Shown: one piece after another, positions 1-6,876 of the stretch
Layout: each line of letters begins with the position of its first letter
Position numbering within the stretch: position 1 is the first letter of the stretch
NCBI GenBank assembly: GCA_027364665.1
Contig: DAHXOW010000050.1
Coordinates: forward strand, 1 to 8,549
Direction of reading: 5' to 3'
DNA length: 8,549 bases
Origin: a bacterium
GTDB taxonomy: Bacteria > Patescibacteriota > UBA1384 > CAJBMM01
The notes under the pieces: model-generated
The model's database searches: none
What the model saw: the letters and a program-made list of their open reading frames with translations, nothing else
Told to the model about the DNA's origin: nothing
Program-made: the position numbers and the translations under genes

Positions 1-1398
1 CTGTTGGAATTATATGAAGGCAAAGCAAACCCGGGTAATATTCAAAAAAATGTTGAAGTGATCGAAAAGACGCTCAAAGAATTTAATATTGATGTAACGA
101 TGCAGGATGTCAATGTCGGACCGACGGTTACTCAATACACATTTAAGCCGGCGGAAGGGGTAAAACTTGCCAACATAACCGCTCGTAGCAATGATTTGGC
201 ATTGGCCTTAGCGGCAAAAAGTTTGAGAATGGAAGCGCCTATTCCCGGTCAAGCCGCTGTTGGAGTAGAGATACCAAATAAGCAAACGGCAACTGTTAGT
301 TTGCGGGAATTGCTGGAATCATCTGACTATCGTAACAGTCGGGCCAAATTATCAATCGCCTTGGGCCGGGATGTGGCAGGTTCTCCGGTGGTGATTGATC
401 TGGAAAAATTACCGCATTTGCTGATTGCCGGCGCTACAGGATCCGGTAAATCGGTGGCAATTAATGCGATTATCGTTACCTACATTATGAACAATAGTCC
501 GGCAGACCTGCGTCTGTTACTGGTAGACCCGAAACGGGTTGAATTGACTGGTTATATCGGTATTCCGCATTTATTAACTCCGGTGATAACCGAAACCGAT
601 AAAACAGTTAGTGCTCTCAAGTGGGCGGTAGCTGAAATGGAAGATCGCTACCGTATCTTTGCCGATACCGGACATCGTAATATCGCCTCTTACAACGAAA
701 AACCCGGCCAAAACGGCAAGCTGCCGCACATTGTGGTGGTTATCGATGAATTGGCTGATTTAATGGCAGTATCGGCCAATGATGTGGAGGCTTCAATCGT
801 CAGGCTGGCACAAATGGCCAGAGCGACCGGTATTCATTTAATTGTTGCGACTCAACGCCCAAGTGTGGATGTGATTACCGGTTTGATTAAGGCAAACGTA
901 CCTGCCAGAATCGCCTTTACGGTTGCCAGTCAAGTTGACTCAAGAACTATTTTAGATATGGGCGGAGCGGAAAAATTATTGGGTTTGGGAGACATGCTCT
1001 ATTTAGGAGTTGATATTGCAAAGCCGAAGCGTATTCAAGGCTGTTATGTCAGCGATAAAGAAATCAATGCCGTCACGGCTTTCTTAAAGAAAGATCAATT
1101 TGTGCAATATGACGAAGGAATCACAACCTTCAAACCGACTTCCGATGGTCAGGTGCTGGGCGGAGATGAAAATTTATCAGAAGACGCACTTTATCAACAA
1201 GCGATGACGATAGTGGTACAAGCTGGCAAAGCCTCGGCTTCGTTATTGCAACGCCGCCTGCGAATAGGTTATTCCAGAGCAGCTCGATTGCTGGATCTTC
1301 TTGAGCACGAAGGAGTTATCGGTCCGGCCGATGGCGCTAAACCGCGAGATGTTTTAGTTTCAGCCAGCGAATTGCATGAAGTTGAAGATAATTTTTAA
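1..1398 (+). CDS. ftsK: DNA translocase FtsK/SpoIIIE, C-terminal motor part (5' end outside window)
   Basis: ATP-driven double-stranded DNA pump that clears and aligns chromosome termini at the division septum. The frame is open at the left edge, so the N-terminal membrane domain and linker lie upstream; the TTG at 4 is only the first possible start codon, not the real one. Counting residues from base 4, the alpha subdomain covers about 10-110. The RecA-like beta motor follows, with Walker A GATGSGKS at 143-150, the LLLVDPKRVEL strand near 171-181, Walker B IVVVIDE at 243-249 and the VATQRPSVDVITG segment at 281-293. A short linker leads to a winged-helix gamma domain at about 395-452 (QRRLRIGYSRAARLLDLLE), the part that reads polar DNA motifs in known FtsK proteins. 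All motor motifs are intact, so it is probably functional. The next gene starts after roughly 60-100 nt. Family assignment is essentially certain. Confidence 0.97.
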   Translation: MLELYEGKANPGNIQKNVEVIEKTLKEFNIDVTMQDVNVGPTVTQYTFKPAEGVKLANITARSNDLALALAAKSLRMEAPIPGQAAVGVEIPNKQTATVSLRELLESSDYRNSRAKLSIALGRDVAGSPVVIDLEKLPHLLIAGATGSGKSVAINAIIVTYIMNNSPADLRLLLVDPKRVELTGYIGIPHLLTPVITETDKTVSALKWAVAEMEDRYRIFADTGHRNIASYNEKPGQNGKLPHIVVVIDELADLMAVSANDVEASIVRLAQMARATGIHLIVATQRPSVDVITGLIKANVPARIAFTVASQVDSRTILDMGGAEKLLGLGDMLYLGVDIAKPKRIQGCYVSDKEINAVTAFLKKDQFVQYDEGITTFKPTSDGQVLGGDENLSEDALYQQAMTIVVQAGKASASLLQRRLRIGYSRAARLLDLLEHEGVIGPADGAKPRDVLVSASELHEVEDNF

Positions 1399-1494
1399 AT
1401 CTGGCACTATCTAAGTAAATTGCCATGACAAAAATATTTTAATTCAGAAAGCGGGTTGTTGGTGGTTAAAATAGGCAAAAACGATAAAAGTAAA

Positions 1495-2187
1495 ATGGTC
1501 GCTGCTCCTTTGACAGTTGGCGAACTGTTGTATCGAACTCGCCAAAAGAAAGGGATCGATCTCTTGGAGGCGGAAGCAAAAACTCTGATTCGCGCCAAGT
1601 ATCTTGAGGCTCTTGAGCAGTCAAAGTTTTATCAATTGCCATTACCTGTTTACACTTACGGTTTCGTACAGACTTATGCTTCTTACCTGGGTTTGGGAGC
1701 AAAAAAAGTTTTATCTCAGTTCAAAGAAGAGTATGGTCTGGCCAGTCGTTTGTCACTAAGCTCACTCGCGTATCAATCAAAGTTGGAAAAACGATCCATT
1801 GTTGTAACGGGCAAATTGCTTTGGAGTGTTTTGGCGTCTGTGGCTGTACTTTGTCTGGTGGGGTACTTGGGTTATCAAGTTCTTGGTTTTAGCGGATTAC
1901 CCAATTTGACGATAGACTATCCACCGAACCAAGCGACACTGCATAGCGGATCCGTAACTGTGCGTGGCAGCACTGACCCCGGTGACAGTGTTGTAATCGG
2001 CCAACAGGCAATTCCGGTAGACGGATCGGGGAATTTCAGCGCGGCGGTGACTTTAAATCCCGGTGTTCAAACGTTGATGGTGGAGGCGGTTAGTCTGACT
2101 GGCAAGACCAGAGAAGTGACCAGAGTGGTTACTGTCAGTCAGTCGTCTACAATTAGTTTAAACACAATGAAAGGAAAAAATGACTGA
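1495..2187 (+). CDS. rodZ: RodZ-like membrane-anchored HTH protein with Ig-like extracytoplasmic domain
   Basis: Probable cell-shape or division scaffold linking a cytoplasmic HTH to the envelope. From the ATG at 1495 (230 aa), residues about 6-80 form an Xre/HTH_25-type helix-turn-helix of the RodZ/YmfM kind, with TVGELLYRTRQKKG, then KYLEALEQSKF, then the characteristic PVYTYGFVQTYASYLGL. A basic stretch precedes one membrane span at about 107-129. The outer part, about 135-214, looks like a beta-sandwich (YPPNQATLHSGSVTVRGST, then DGSGNFSAAVTLNPGVQ), similar to glucodextranase-B/Big-type Ig folds and not to the DUF4115 tail of classical RodZ. An upstream TTG at 1456 would add 13 residues. 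I prefer the ATG because homology begins just after it, but neither start has a strong ribosome site. The stop codon overlaps the recA start by 8 nt. The RodZ-type fold is clear; a role in MreB anchoring is inferred and may not apply if the organism lacks MreB. Confidence 0.85.
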   Translation: MVAAPLTVGELLYRTRQKKGIDLLEAEAKTLIRAKYLEALEQSKFYQLPLPVYTYGFVQTYASYLGLGAKKVLSQFKEEYGLASRLSLSSLAYQSKLEKRSIVVTGKLLWSVLASVAVLCLVGYLGYQVLGFSGLPNLTIDYPPNQATLHSGSVTVRGSTDPGDSVVIGQQAIPVDGSGNFSAAVTLNPGVQTLMVEAVSLTGKTREVTRVVTVSQSSTISLNTMKGKND

Positions 2188-3232
2188 CAAAAAAGAAGTA
2201 AGACAGGATTCTGAAGAAAATCGGGCAGAAGCGTTGAAAATGGCCATTAGTCAGATCGAAAAGCAATTCGGCAAAGGTTCGATTATGAAATTAGGTGAAG
2301 CGACGGGTATTTTTGTTGAAACCATACCGACTGGTTCGCTGTCTTTAGATATTGCCCTAGGCGGCGGTATACCGAGGGGAAGAATAATTGAGATTTACGG
2401 CCCTGAGTCTTCCGGAAAGACCACTCTGGCGATTCATATTGCCGCTGAAGCACAAAAGCGAGGCGGAGTTGCGGCCGTAGTTGATGCTGAGCATGCTTTT
2501 GATCCAGAATATGCAAAAAATCTTGGCATTAATCTGGATGAATTGTTAATTTCTCAACCAGATACAGGGGAACAGGCTTTAGAAATTGTAGAAACCTTGG
2601 TTCGTTCCAATGCGGTTGATGTGGTGGTGGTAGATTCTGTTGCGGCTCTGGTGCCAAGAGCAGAAATTGAAGGAGAAATGGGTGATTCGATGATGGGCGT
2701 GCAAGCCAGATTAATGAGCCAGGCTTTACGTAAATTAGCCGGAGCAATTTCCAAATCAAAGACGACGGTAATATTCATAAATCAAATCAGAATGAAAATT
2801 GGCATTATGTTTGGTAATCCGGAGACGACTACCGGTGGTAACGCCTTGAAGTTTTATGCTTCGGTTCGTTTGGACATTCGAAGAAAAGAGCAGCTCAAAG
2901 AAGGCGACAATGTTGTAGGATCGCGAACAACCGTAAAAGTGGTGAAAAACAAAGTCGCTCCTCCGTTCAAGACTGCTGAATTCGATATCCTTTATGGTGA
3001 AGGAATTAGTAAAGAAGGAGAGTTGCTTGATCTGGGGGTGGTAGCAGGTTTGGTTAATAAATCTGGTTCGTGGTTTACATTAGGCGATGAAAAGCTTGGT
3101 CAGGGAAGAGAAGCAGCCAGGCGATATCTTAAGGCAAATCGAGCCATTGCTGAGAAAATCGAAGCTCAGATAAAGGCTAATACTTTGGCTAATTTAGTGA
3201 CTCCGATGATGGGCGATGCAGAAGAAGAGTAA
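2180..3232 (+). CDS. recA: Recombinase RecA
   Basis: ATP-dependent strand-exchange protein of homologous recombination; in bacteria with LexA it also triggers LexA self-cleavage. The 350 aa length matches the family (E. coli 353). Visible landmarks are the N-terminal polymerisation helix with FGKGSIMKLGE at 30-40, Walker A GPESSGKT at 74-81, catalytic Glu104 in VDAEHAFDP, Walker B VVVVDSVAAL at 148-157, loop L1 around 163-174, and loop L2 with NQIRMKIG followed by FGNPETTTGG at 201-220. The C-terminal domain ends in a short acidic tail (GDAEEE). L1 reads GDSMMGVQAR where E. coli and B. subtilis have a His after GDS. A ribosome site AAAGGA (2170-2175) lies just before the ATG, inside the end of the rodZ-like gene. 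The start overlaps rodZ and the end overlaps recX, so expression is probably coupled to both. I see no convincing SOS box next to it. Confidence 0.99.
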   Translation: MTDKKEVRQDSEENRAEALKMAISQIEKQFGKGSIMKLGEATGIFVETIPTGSLSLDIALGGGIPRGRIIEIYGPESSGKTTLAIHIAAEAQKRGGVAAVVDAEHAFDPEYAKNLGINLDELLISQPDTGEQALEIVETLVRSNAVDVVVVDSVAALVPRAEIEGEMGDSMMGVQARLMSQALRKLAGAISKSKTTVIFINQIRMKIGIMFGNPETTTGGNALKFYASVRLDIRRKEQLKEGDNVVGSRTTVKVVKNKVAPPFKTAEFDILYGEGISKEGELLDLGVVAGLVNKSGSWFTLGDEKLGQGREAARRYLKANRAIAEKIEAQIKANTLANLVTPMMGDAEEE

Positions 3233-3701
3233 TTCCAAACAAGGAAAAACGGACGGTTTTAATTATTGCTTGTATCTTTTAGGTATATCGGCTAAAAGCG
3301 TCTCTGTTCTCAGATTGAAATTGCAACAAAAGGGTTATTCGGAGCAGGAGACTGAACAGATCATTGATAAATTGACGCGCCTGAATCTGATTGATGATCA
3401 GCGTCTGGCAATTCAACTTGTTGATTATTATAAAAGAACCAGTCCAGTCGGCGCTTTGCGTCTAAAACAAATTTTATTGTCCAAAGGTATTCCTGGAGAT
3501 ATTGCAATCAGAGCCAGTAAGTTAAATGAAGACGAAGAAACCGAGCTAATTAAAAGGCTCTTGGATAAAAAGGGGCAGAAGAAACGATCCTTTGCCCAAC
3601 TGGGACATTATTTACAATCGAGAGGCTTTAGCGGTCAGGCAATAAGAAGAAGATTGTCACAAGAATTCAATTCACTGGACTACTGGGGAGATGATTGTTA
3701 A
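3216..3701 (+). CDS. recX: Regulatory protein RecX
   Basis: Small helical protein that modulates RecA, usually by capping or destabilising its filaments. The 161 aa show the three-helix RecX repeats: CLYLLGISAKSVSVLRLKLQQKGY at about 18-41 (the variant of the A-x-x-L-L-x-R-x-x-S-x-x-E-L-R-x-K-L repeat), IDKLTRLNLIDDQRLAIQLVDYY at about 50-72, GALRLKQILLSKGI at 79-92, and a last repeat ending AQLGHYLQSRGFSGQAIRRRL near 127-147. The ATG at 3216 is the first possible start, because an in-frame TGA lies at 3207-3209. It sits inside recA, giving a 17 nt overlap and no obvious separate ribosome site, so translation probably depends on ribosomes finishing recA. The N-terminal dozen residues are basic and polar and probably unstructured. 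Sequence similarity is moderate, but position directly after recA makes the call firm. Confidence 0.93.
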   Translation: MQKKSNSKQGKTDGFNYCLYLLGISAKSVSVLRLKLQQKGYSEQETEQIIDKLTRLNLIDDQRLAIQLVDYYKRTSPVGALRLKQILLSKGIPGDIAIRASKLNEDEETELIKRLLDKKGQKKRSFAQLGHYLQSRGFSGQAIRRRLSQEFNSLDYWGDDC

Positions 3702-3704
3702 AAT
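3676..3704 (+). promoter_or_regulatory. Candidate sigma70-type promoter for ppsA
   Basis: TGGACT at 3676-3681 matches the -35 consensus TTGACA at four of six positions. It is followed, after a 17 nt spacer, by TAAAAT at 3699-3704, which matches TATAAT at five of six. TG sits one base before the -10, giving an extended -10. Transcription would start near 3711, about 19 nt before the ppsA ATG. The element overlaps the recX stop codon. This is a pattern match by eye in a fairly AT-rich region, so it is only suggestive. Confidence 0.35.
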
Positions 3705-3719
3705 GTATTTGAAATAAAG

Positions 3720-3726
3720 TGGAGGG
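3720..3726 (+). promoter_or_regulatory. Strong ribosome binding site of ppsA
   Basis: TGGAGGG lies about 4 nt before the ATG at 3730 and closely matches the anti-Shine-Dalgarno complement. It is the best such site in the window and fixes the ppsA start. It contrasts with the weak or absent sites before the rodZ-like gene, recX and the methyltransferase, which fits ppsA being an independently and well translated gene. Confidence 0.7.
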
Positions 3727-3729
3727 ACA

Positions 3730-6066
3730 ATGAAACAGACCGTCTGGTTTTCTGAAGTCGGTAAAAAGGACGTATCAATCGCCGGAGGAAAGGGGGCCAA
3801 TCTAGGTGAGTTAACTAGGGCCGGGCTGCCGGTGCCTCCCGGTTTTATTGTTACCGCTGATGCTTATTTCAATTATATACGCAAGACTGGTCTGGCAAAA
3901 AAGATTGATGTGCTTCTGAAGGGAATTAATCCCGAAGATTCTCGCAAGTTACAGGTAGCCAGTCGGGAAATTAAGCATCTGATCATGGAAACTTCCTTGC
4001 CTGCCAATTTAAAGGAAGAAATCACTGATGCATATGAGATGATGGGTGATGACGTAGTGGTTGCGGTGAGATCATCTGCAACCGCAGAAGACTTGCCAGA
4101 TGCCTCTTTCGCCGGACAGCAAGCGACTTTTCTTAATGTCTCAGGGGGCTCTGAGGTGGTGAGGGCGGTTCAAAGAGCTTATGCATCTTTGTTTGAAGCT
4201 CGGGCAATCTATTACCGCATTATTAATCATTATGATCATAACAAAGTTGCCTTAGCCGTTCCGATACAACAGATGATCGAGAGCGAAAAATCTGGCATTA
4301 TGTTCACCGTTGACCCCGTGACTTCTGACTTGACCAAAATTGTAATCGAGGCTGGCTGGGGTTTGGGTGAGGCAATTGTTTCAGGGTCTGTCACCCCAGA
4401 TCGTTATGTTGTTGACAAAGCTAGCAATCAAATTGTCAACAAAGAAATTCATACTCAGACATGGAAGATTGTCAAGGCTGGACATGAGGGCGATAAACAT
4501 GTGTTGGTTCCGCGCGGAGAACAAAGTGTTCAAAAATTATCTGATGAAGAAATCCTGGCTCTAGCGGCAATTGCCAAGAAAATAGAGGCTCATTACGGTT
4601 CCCCTCAAGATACCGAATGGGCGGTTCAGGGCGGTAATGTTTACATGGTGCAATCTCGACCTGTAACAACTCTTAAAGAGGCCAAAGAAGCCGTTCAGGT
4701 AACTTCTCCTGTTCCGACTACTAAAATCTCAGACGACCTGATTTTGACTAAAGGTGCGCCAGCTTCAATTGGTTCGGCGAGCGGTCCAGTAAAAATTATT
4801 CATAAGCCATCCGAAATTGATAAAGTGGTTCAAGGCGATGTTTTGGTGACCGAAATGACGACGCCGGATTATGTTCCAGCAATGCGTCGGGCGGCAGCAA
4901 TCGTTACAGATACTGGTGGACGAACTTGCCATGCGGCGATTGTTTCGCGGGAATTAGGAATTCCTTGTGTCGTTGGTACTGGTACGGCAACATCGTCTTT
5001 AAAAACCGGACAAATTATTACTGTGGACGGGCAGAATGGCATTGTTTACAAGGGTAAAGTAGAGTTGAATGCTCAGCCAACGGTTGTCGCCCCAGTTGTT
5101 TCTGGCACTAGTCAAAACGTTGAGCAGGTTCCGGTAACCGGAACTAAGGTTTATGTTAATCTTGGGGAACCTGATTTGGCAGCTAAAGTCGCTGCTTTGC
5201 CATCGGATGGGGTCGGATTAATGCGAGCTGAGTTCATTATTGCCGGAATTGGTGAACATCCACGAGCGATGATGAAGGCAGGGAGAGGCGAGCAGTTTAC
5301 GGATGCTTTGGCTGAAGGAATCAGAACTATTGCATCGGCATTTAATCCTCGGCCAGTAGTTTATCGATTCACGGATTTTAAAACAAATGAGTATCGTAAT
5401 TTGAAAGGCGGATCGGAGTTTGAGCCTCAGGAAAATAACCCGATGATTGGTTATCGGGGAGCGAGCCGCTATGTTAAAGAACCAGATGTATTTGCGTTGG
5501 AATTAAGCGCCATTAAAAAGGTTAGAGAGGGTTTTGATTTAAAAAATTTGCACGTCATGATTCCTTTTGTTCGCACGATCGATGAATTTATAGCTATACG
5601 CAAAATGATAGAAGAGGCCGGCTTAAAACAATCCAACGATTTTAAATTATGGATTATGGTTGAGGTGCCATCTGCGGTCATCCTGTTAGAAGATTTTTGC
5701 CAGGCTGGTATTGATGGCATTTCGATCGGAAGTAACGATTTAACCCAATTAACTTTAGGCGTGGATCGTGATAATCAAACATTGGCCGGATTATTTGACG
5801 AACGTAACGAAGCCGTTGTGGCTTCCCTAGAACACATTTGTCGGATCGGTCGTAAGTATAACGTGACTGTTTCTTGCTGTGGACAAGCACCTTCCGTTTA
5901 CCCTGAAATAACTGAAGTTTTGGTAAGGGCTGGAGCAACTTCCGTTTCTGTTAGTCCGGATATGGTTTCAGCGACTCGTAAACTAGTTGCTTCAGTGGAA
6001 CAGCGCCTGCTTCTATCGAGCATTCCGCAGGACAAAGATGAAGCGGCTTTGGACGTTATTCCTTAA
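3730..6066 (+). CDS. ppsA: Phosphoenolpyruvate synthase (pyruvate, water dikinase)
   Basis: Converts pyruvate, ATP and water to phosphoenolpyruvate, AMP and phosphate in the cytoplasm, bypassing pyruvate kinase for gluconeogenesis. The 778 aa is close to E. coli PpsA (792). Domain order is complete. The N-terminal ATP-grasp-like PPDK_N region covers about 1-315, with GGKGANLGEL at 19-28, VRSSATAEDLPDASFAGQQ at 113-131, SGIMFTVDPVT at 188-198 and DTEWAVQGGNVYMVQSRP at 294-311. The swivelling phosphohistidine domain covers about 335-445, with GGRTCHAAIVSRE at 396-408 and His401 as the phospho-carrier. A variable linker spans about 445-470. The PEP/pyruvate TIM barrel covers about 472-762, with GVGLMRAEF at 494-502, YRFTDFKTNEY at 545-555, NPMIGYRGASRY at 570-581, GSNDLTQLTLGVDRD at 667-681 and catalytic Cys717 in SCCGQAPS. 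All catalytic residues are present. The DTEW motif and overall length favour PEP synthase over pyruvate, phosphate dikinase. The 28 nt gap after recX holds a good ribosome site. Confidence 0.97.
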   Translation: MKQTVWFSEVGKKDVSIAGGKGANLGELTRAGLPVPPGFIVTADAYFNYIRKTGLAKKIDVLLKGINPEDSRKLQVASREIKHLIMETSLPANLKEEITDAYEMMGDDVVVAVRSSATAEDLPDASFAGQQATFLNVSGGSEVVRAVQRAYASLFEARAIYYRIINHYDHNKVALAVPIQQMIESEKSGIMFTVDPVTSDLTKIVIEAGWGLGEAIVSGSVTPDRYVVDKASNQIVNKEIHTQTWKIVKAGHEGDKHVLVPRGEQSVQKLSDEEILALAAIAKKIEAHYGSPQDTEWAVQGGNVYMVQSRPVTTLKEAKEAVQVTSPVPTTKISDDLILTKGAPASIGSASGPVKIIHKPSEIDKVVQGDVLVTEMTTPDYVPAMRRAAAIVTDTGGRTCHAAIVSRELGIPCVVGTGTATSSLKTGQIITVDGQNGIVYKGKVELNAQPTVVAPVVSGTSQNVEQVPVTGTKVYVNLGEPDLAAKVAALPSDGVGLMRAEFIIAGIGEHPRAMMKAGRGEQFTDALAEGIRTIASAFNPRPVVYRFTDFKTNEYRNLKGGSEFEPQENNPMIGYRGASRYVKEPDVFALELSAIKKVREGFDLKNLHVMIPFVRTIDEFIAIRKMIEEAGLKQSNDFKLWIMVEVPSAVILLEDFCQAGIDGISIGSNDLTQLTLGVDRDNQTLAGLFDERNEAVVASLEHICRIGRKYNVTVSCCGQAPSVYPEITEVLVRAGATSVSVSPDMVSATRKLVASVEQRLLLSSIPQDKDEAALDVIP

Positions 6067-6070
6067 AAAT

Positions 6071-6075
6071 AAAGG
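6071..6075 (+). promoter_or_regulatory. Ribosome binding site of the ABC ATPase gene
   Basis: AAAGG lies 9 nt before the ATG at 6085, in the 18 nt gap after the ppsA stop. It resembles the AAAGGA site used by recA. No terminator separates ppsA from the ABC genes, so read-through from ppsA is likely. Confidence 0.45.
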
Positions 6076-6084
6076 TTTAACCGC

Positions 6085-6873
6085 ATGGCCAAATCGGTTG
6101 TCATAAAATGTCAAAATGTGAAGAAGGTATTTTCACATGGTAGTGTTTCAGCAGAAGTGCTGCACGGTATTAGTCTGGAGGTATATTCCGGAGAATATGT
6201 CATCCTTTTTGGCCCTTCTGGATGCGGGAAATCAACCCTATTAAATATAATTGCTGGACTGGAGACGGTTACTGCCGGTTCCGTAATGATTCGAAGAGAC
6301 GACATAACAAAATTTAACGAAAAACAGTTGGCCAGGCAACATCGAACAAGAATCGGTATGGTTTTTCAGCAATTCAATCTCATACGCACATTAAATGTTA
6401 TAGATAATATTGCTTTACCGCAGGTGTTTTCTGGAATAAATCTTAAACGACGAATGCGTAGGGCGGAGCATTTGCTGGAAATTTTTGGTTTTCAAAAATA
6501 TCGTAACTATAATCCAAATGAACTTTCAGGTGGACAACAACAAAGGGTGGCTATTGCCAGGGCTTTAGTTAATAATCCGTGGATAATGTTGATTGATGAG
6601 CCGACTGGCAATCTTGACTCTAAGGCAGCCGAAGATGTTATGCAGCTTATTAGACAATTAAACGAAAAGTCGAAACGTACCATTCTTTTGGTAACGCACA
6701 ACCCTGATTATGTCACTCATCCTCATCGAGTGTTATATATGAAGGACGGCCAAATAACCCGCCAGGTGGTGAATCGCCCGATATCCGACGACATTGTTGT
6801 TAATGATGAAAACGACGAAGCTTTGTTGCGGGCAGCCGCGTTATCATCGATTAAAGATAGCCCTGGGGGATAG
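6085..6873 (+). CDS. ABC transporter ATP-binding protein, LolD/MacB type
   Basis: Cytoplasmic ATPase that powers the permease encoded 3 nt downstream. The 262 aa contain every nucleotide-binding element: Walker A GPSGCGKST at 43-51, Q-loop Gln95 in GMVFQQFNL, signature LSGGQQQRVAIARAL at 147-161, Walker B IMLIDEP at 167-173, the D-loop NLD at 176-178, and switch His205 in LLVTHNP. The QQFNLIRTLNVIDNIALP and DEPTGNLDSK wording is typical of the MacB/LolD/FtsE subfamily, which works mechanically on peptides, lipoproteins or envelope enzymes more than as an importer. After about residue 228 comes a tail of some 34 residues, first acidic (SDDIVVNDENDE) and then helical-looking. Most relatives end near 220-235, so this is an extension. 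The substrate cannot be read from the sequence, and no periplasmic adaptor or binding protein is encoded nearby. Confidence 0.94.
   Translation: MAKSVVIKCQNVKKVFSHGSVSAEVLHGISLEVYSGEYVILFGPSGCGKSTLLNIIAGLETVTAGSVMIRRDDITKFNEKQLARQHRTRIGMVFQQFNLIRTLNVIDNIALPQVFSGINLKRRMRRAEHLLEIFGFQKYRNYNPNELSGGQQQRVAIARALVNNPWIMLIDEPTGNLDSKAAEDVMQLIRQLNEKSKRTILLVTHNPDYVTHPHRVLYMKDGQITRQVVNRPISDDIVVNDENDEALLRAAALSSIKDSPGG
6865..6870 (+). promoter_or_regulatory. Ribosome binding site of the ABC permease gene
   Basis: GGGGGA lies 6 nt before the ATG at 6877 and overlaps the last codons of the ATPase gene. It supports the chosen permease start and close co-translation with the ATPase. Confidence 0.5.
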
Positions 6874-6876
6874 CAA

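Noticed and set aside
1402..1425. TGGCA/TGCCA hairpin after ftsK as a terminator
   Set aside because: A 5 bp stem with a 14 nt loop and no adjacent T-run is too weak for an intrinsic terminator.
1431..1440. AAAATATTTT palindrome in the ftsK-rodZ spacer
   Set aside because: Low-complexity AT palindrome; no properly spaced -35 element nearby to make a promoter.
1425..1442. Five-codon mini-ORF (ATG...TAA) before the rodZ-like gene as a leader peptide
   Set aside because: No ribosome site and no regulatory codon pattern; expected by chance in AT-rich spacer.
1517..1545. GGCGA...TCGCC inverted ends with a repeated CGAACT, resembling an operator
   Set aside because: Only 5 bp of symmetry, inside rodZ coding sequence at conserved HTH codons; best explained by coding.
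1407..1702. Minus-strand open frames opposite the rodZ-like gene
   Set aside because: Shadows of the HTH-coding sequence; no ribosome site or family resemblance.
2120..2180. Possible LexA/SOS operator before recA (CTGT near 2136 with ACA downstream)
   Set aside because: The spacing between CTGT and ACA does not fit the E. coli box, and no Bacillus-type CGAAC-N4-GTTCG is present.
6061..6075. CCTT...AAGG inverted repeat at the end of ppsA as a terminator
   Set aside because: Only a 4 bp stem without a T-tract; the AAGG is better explained as the ribosome site of the next gene.
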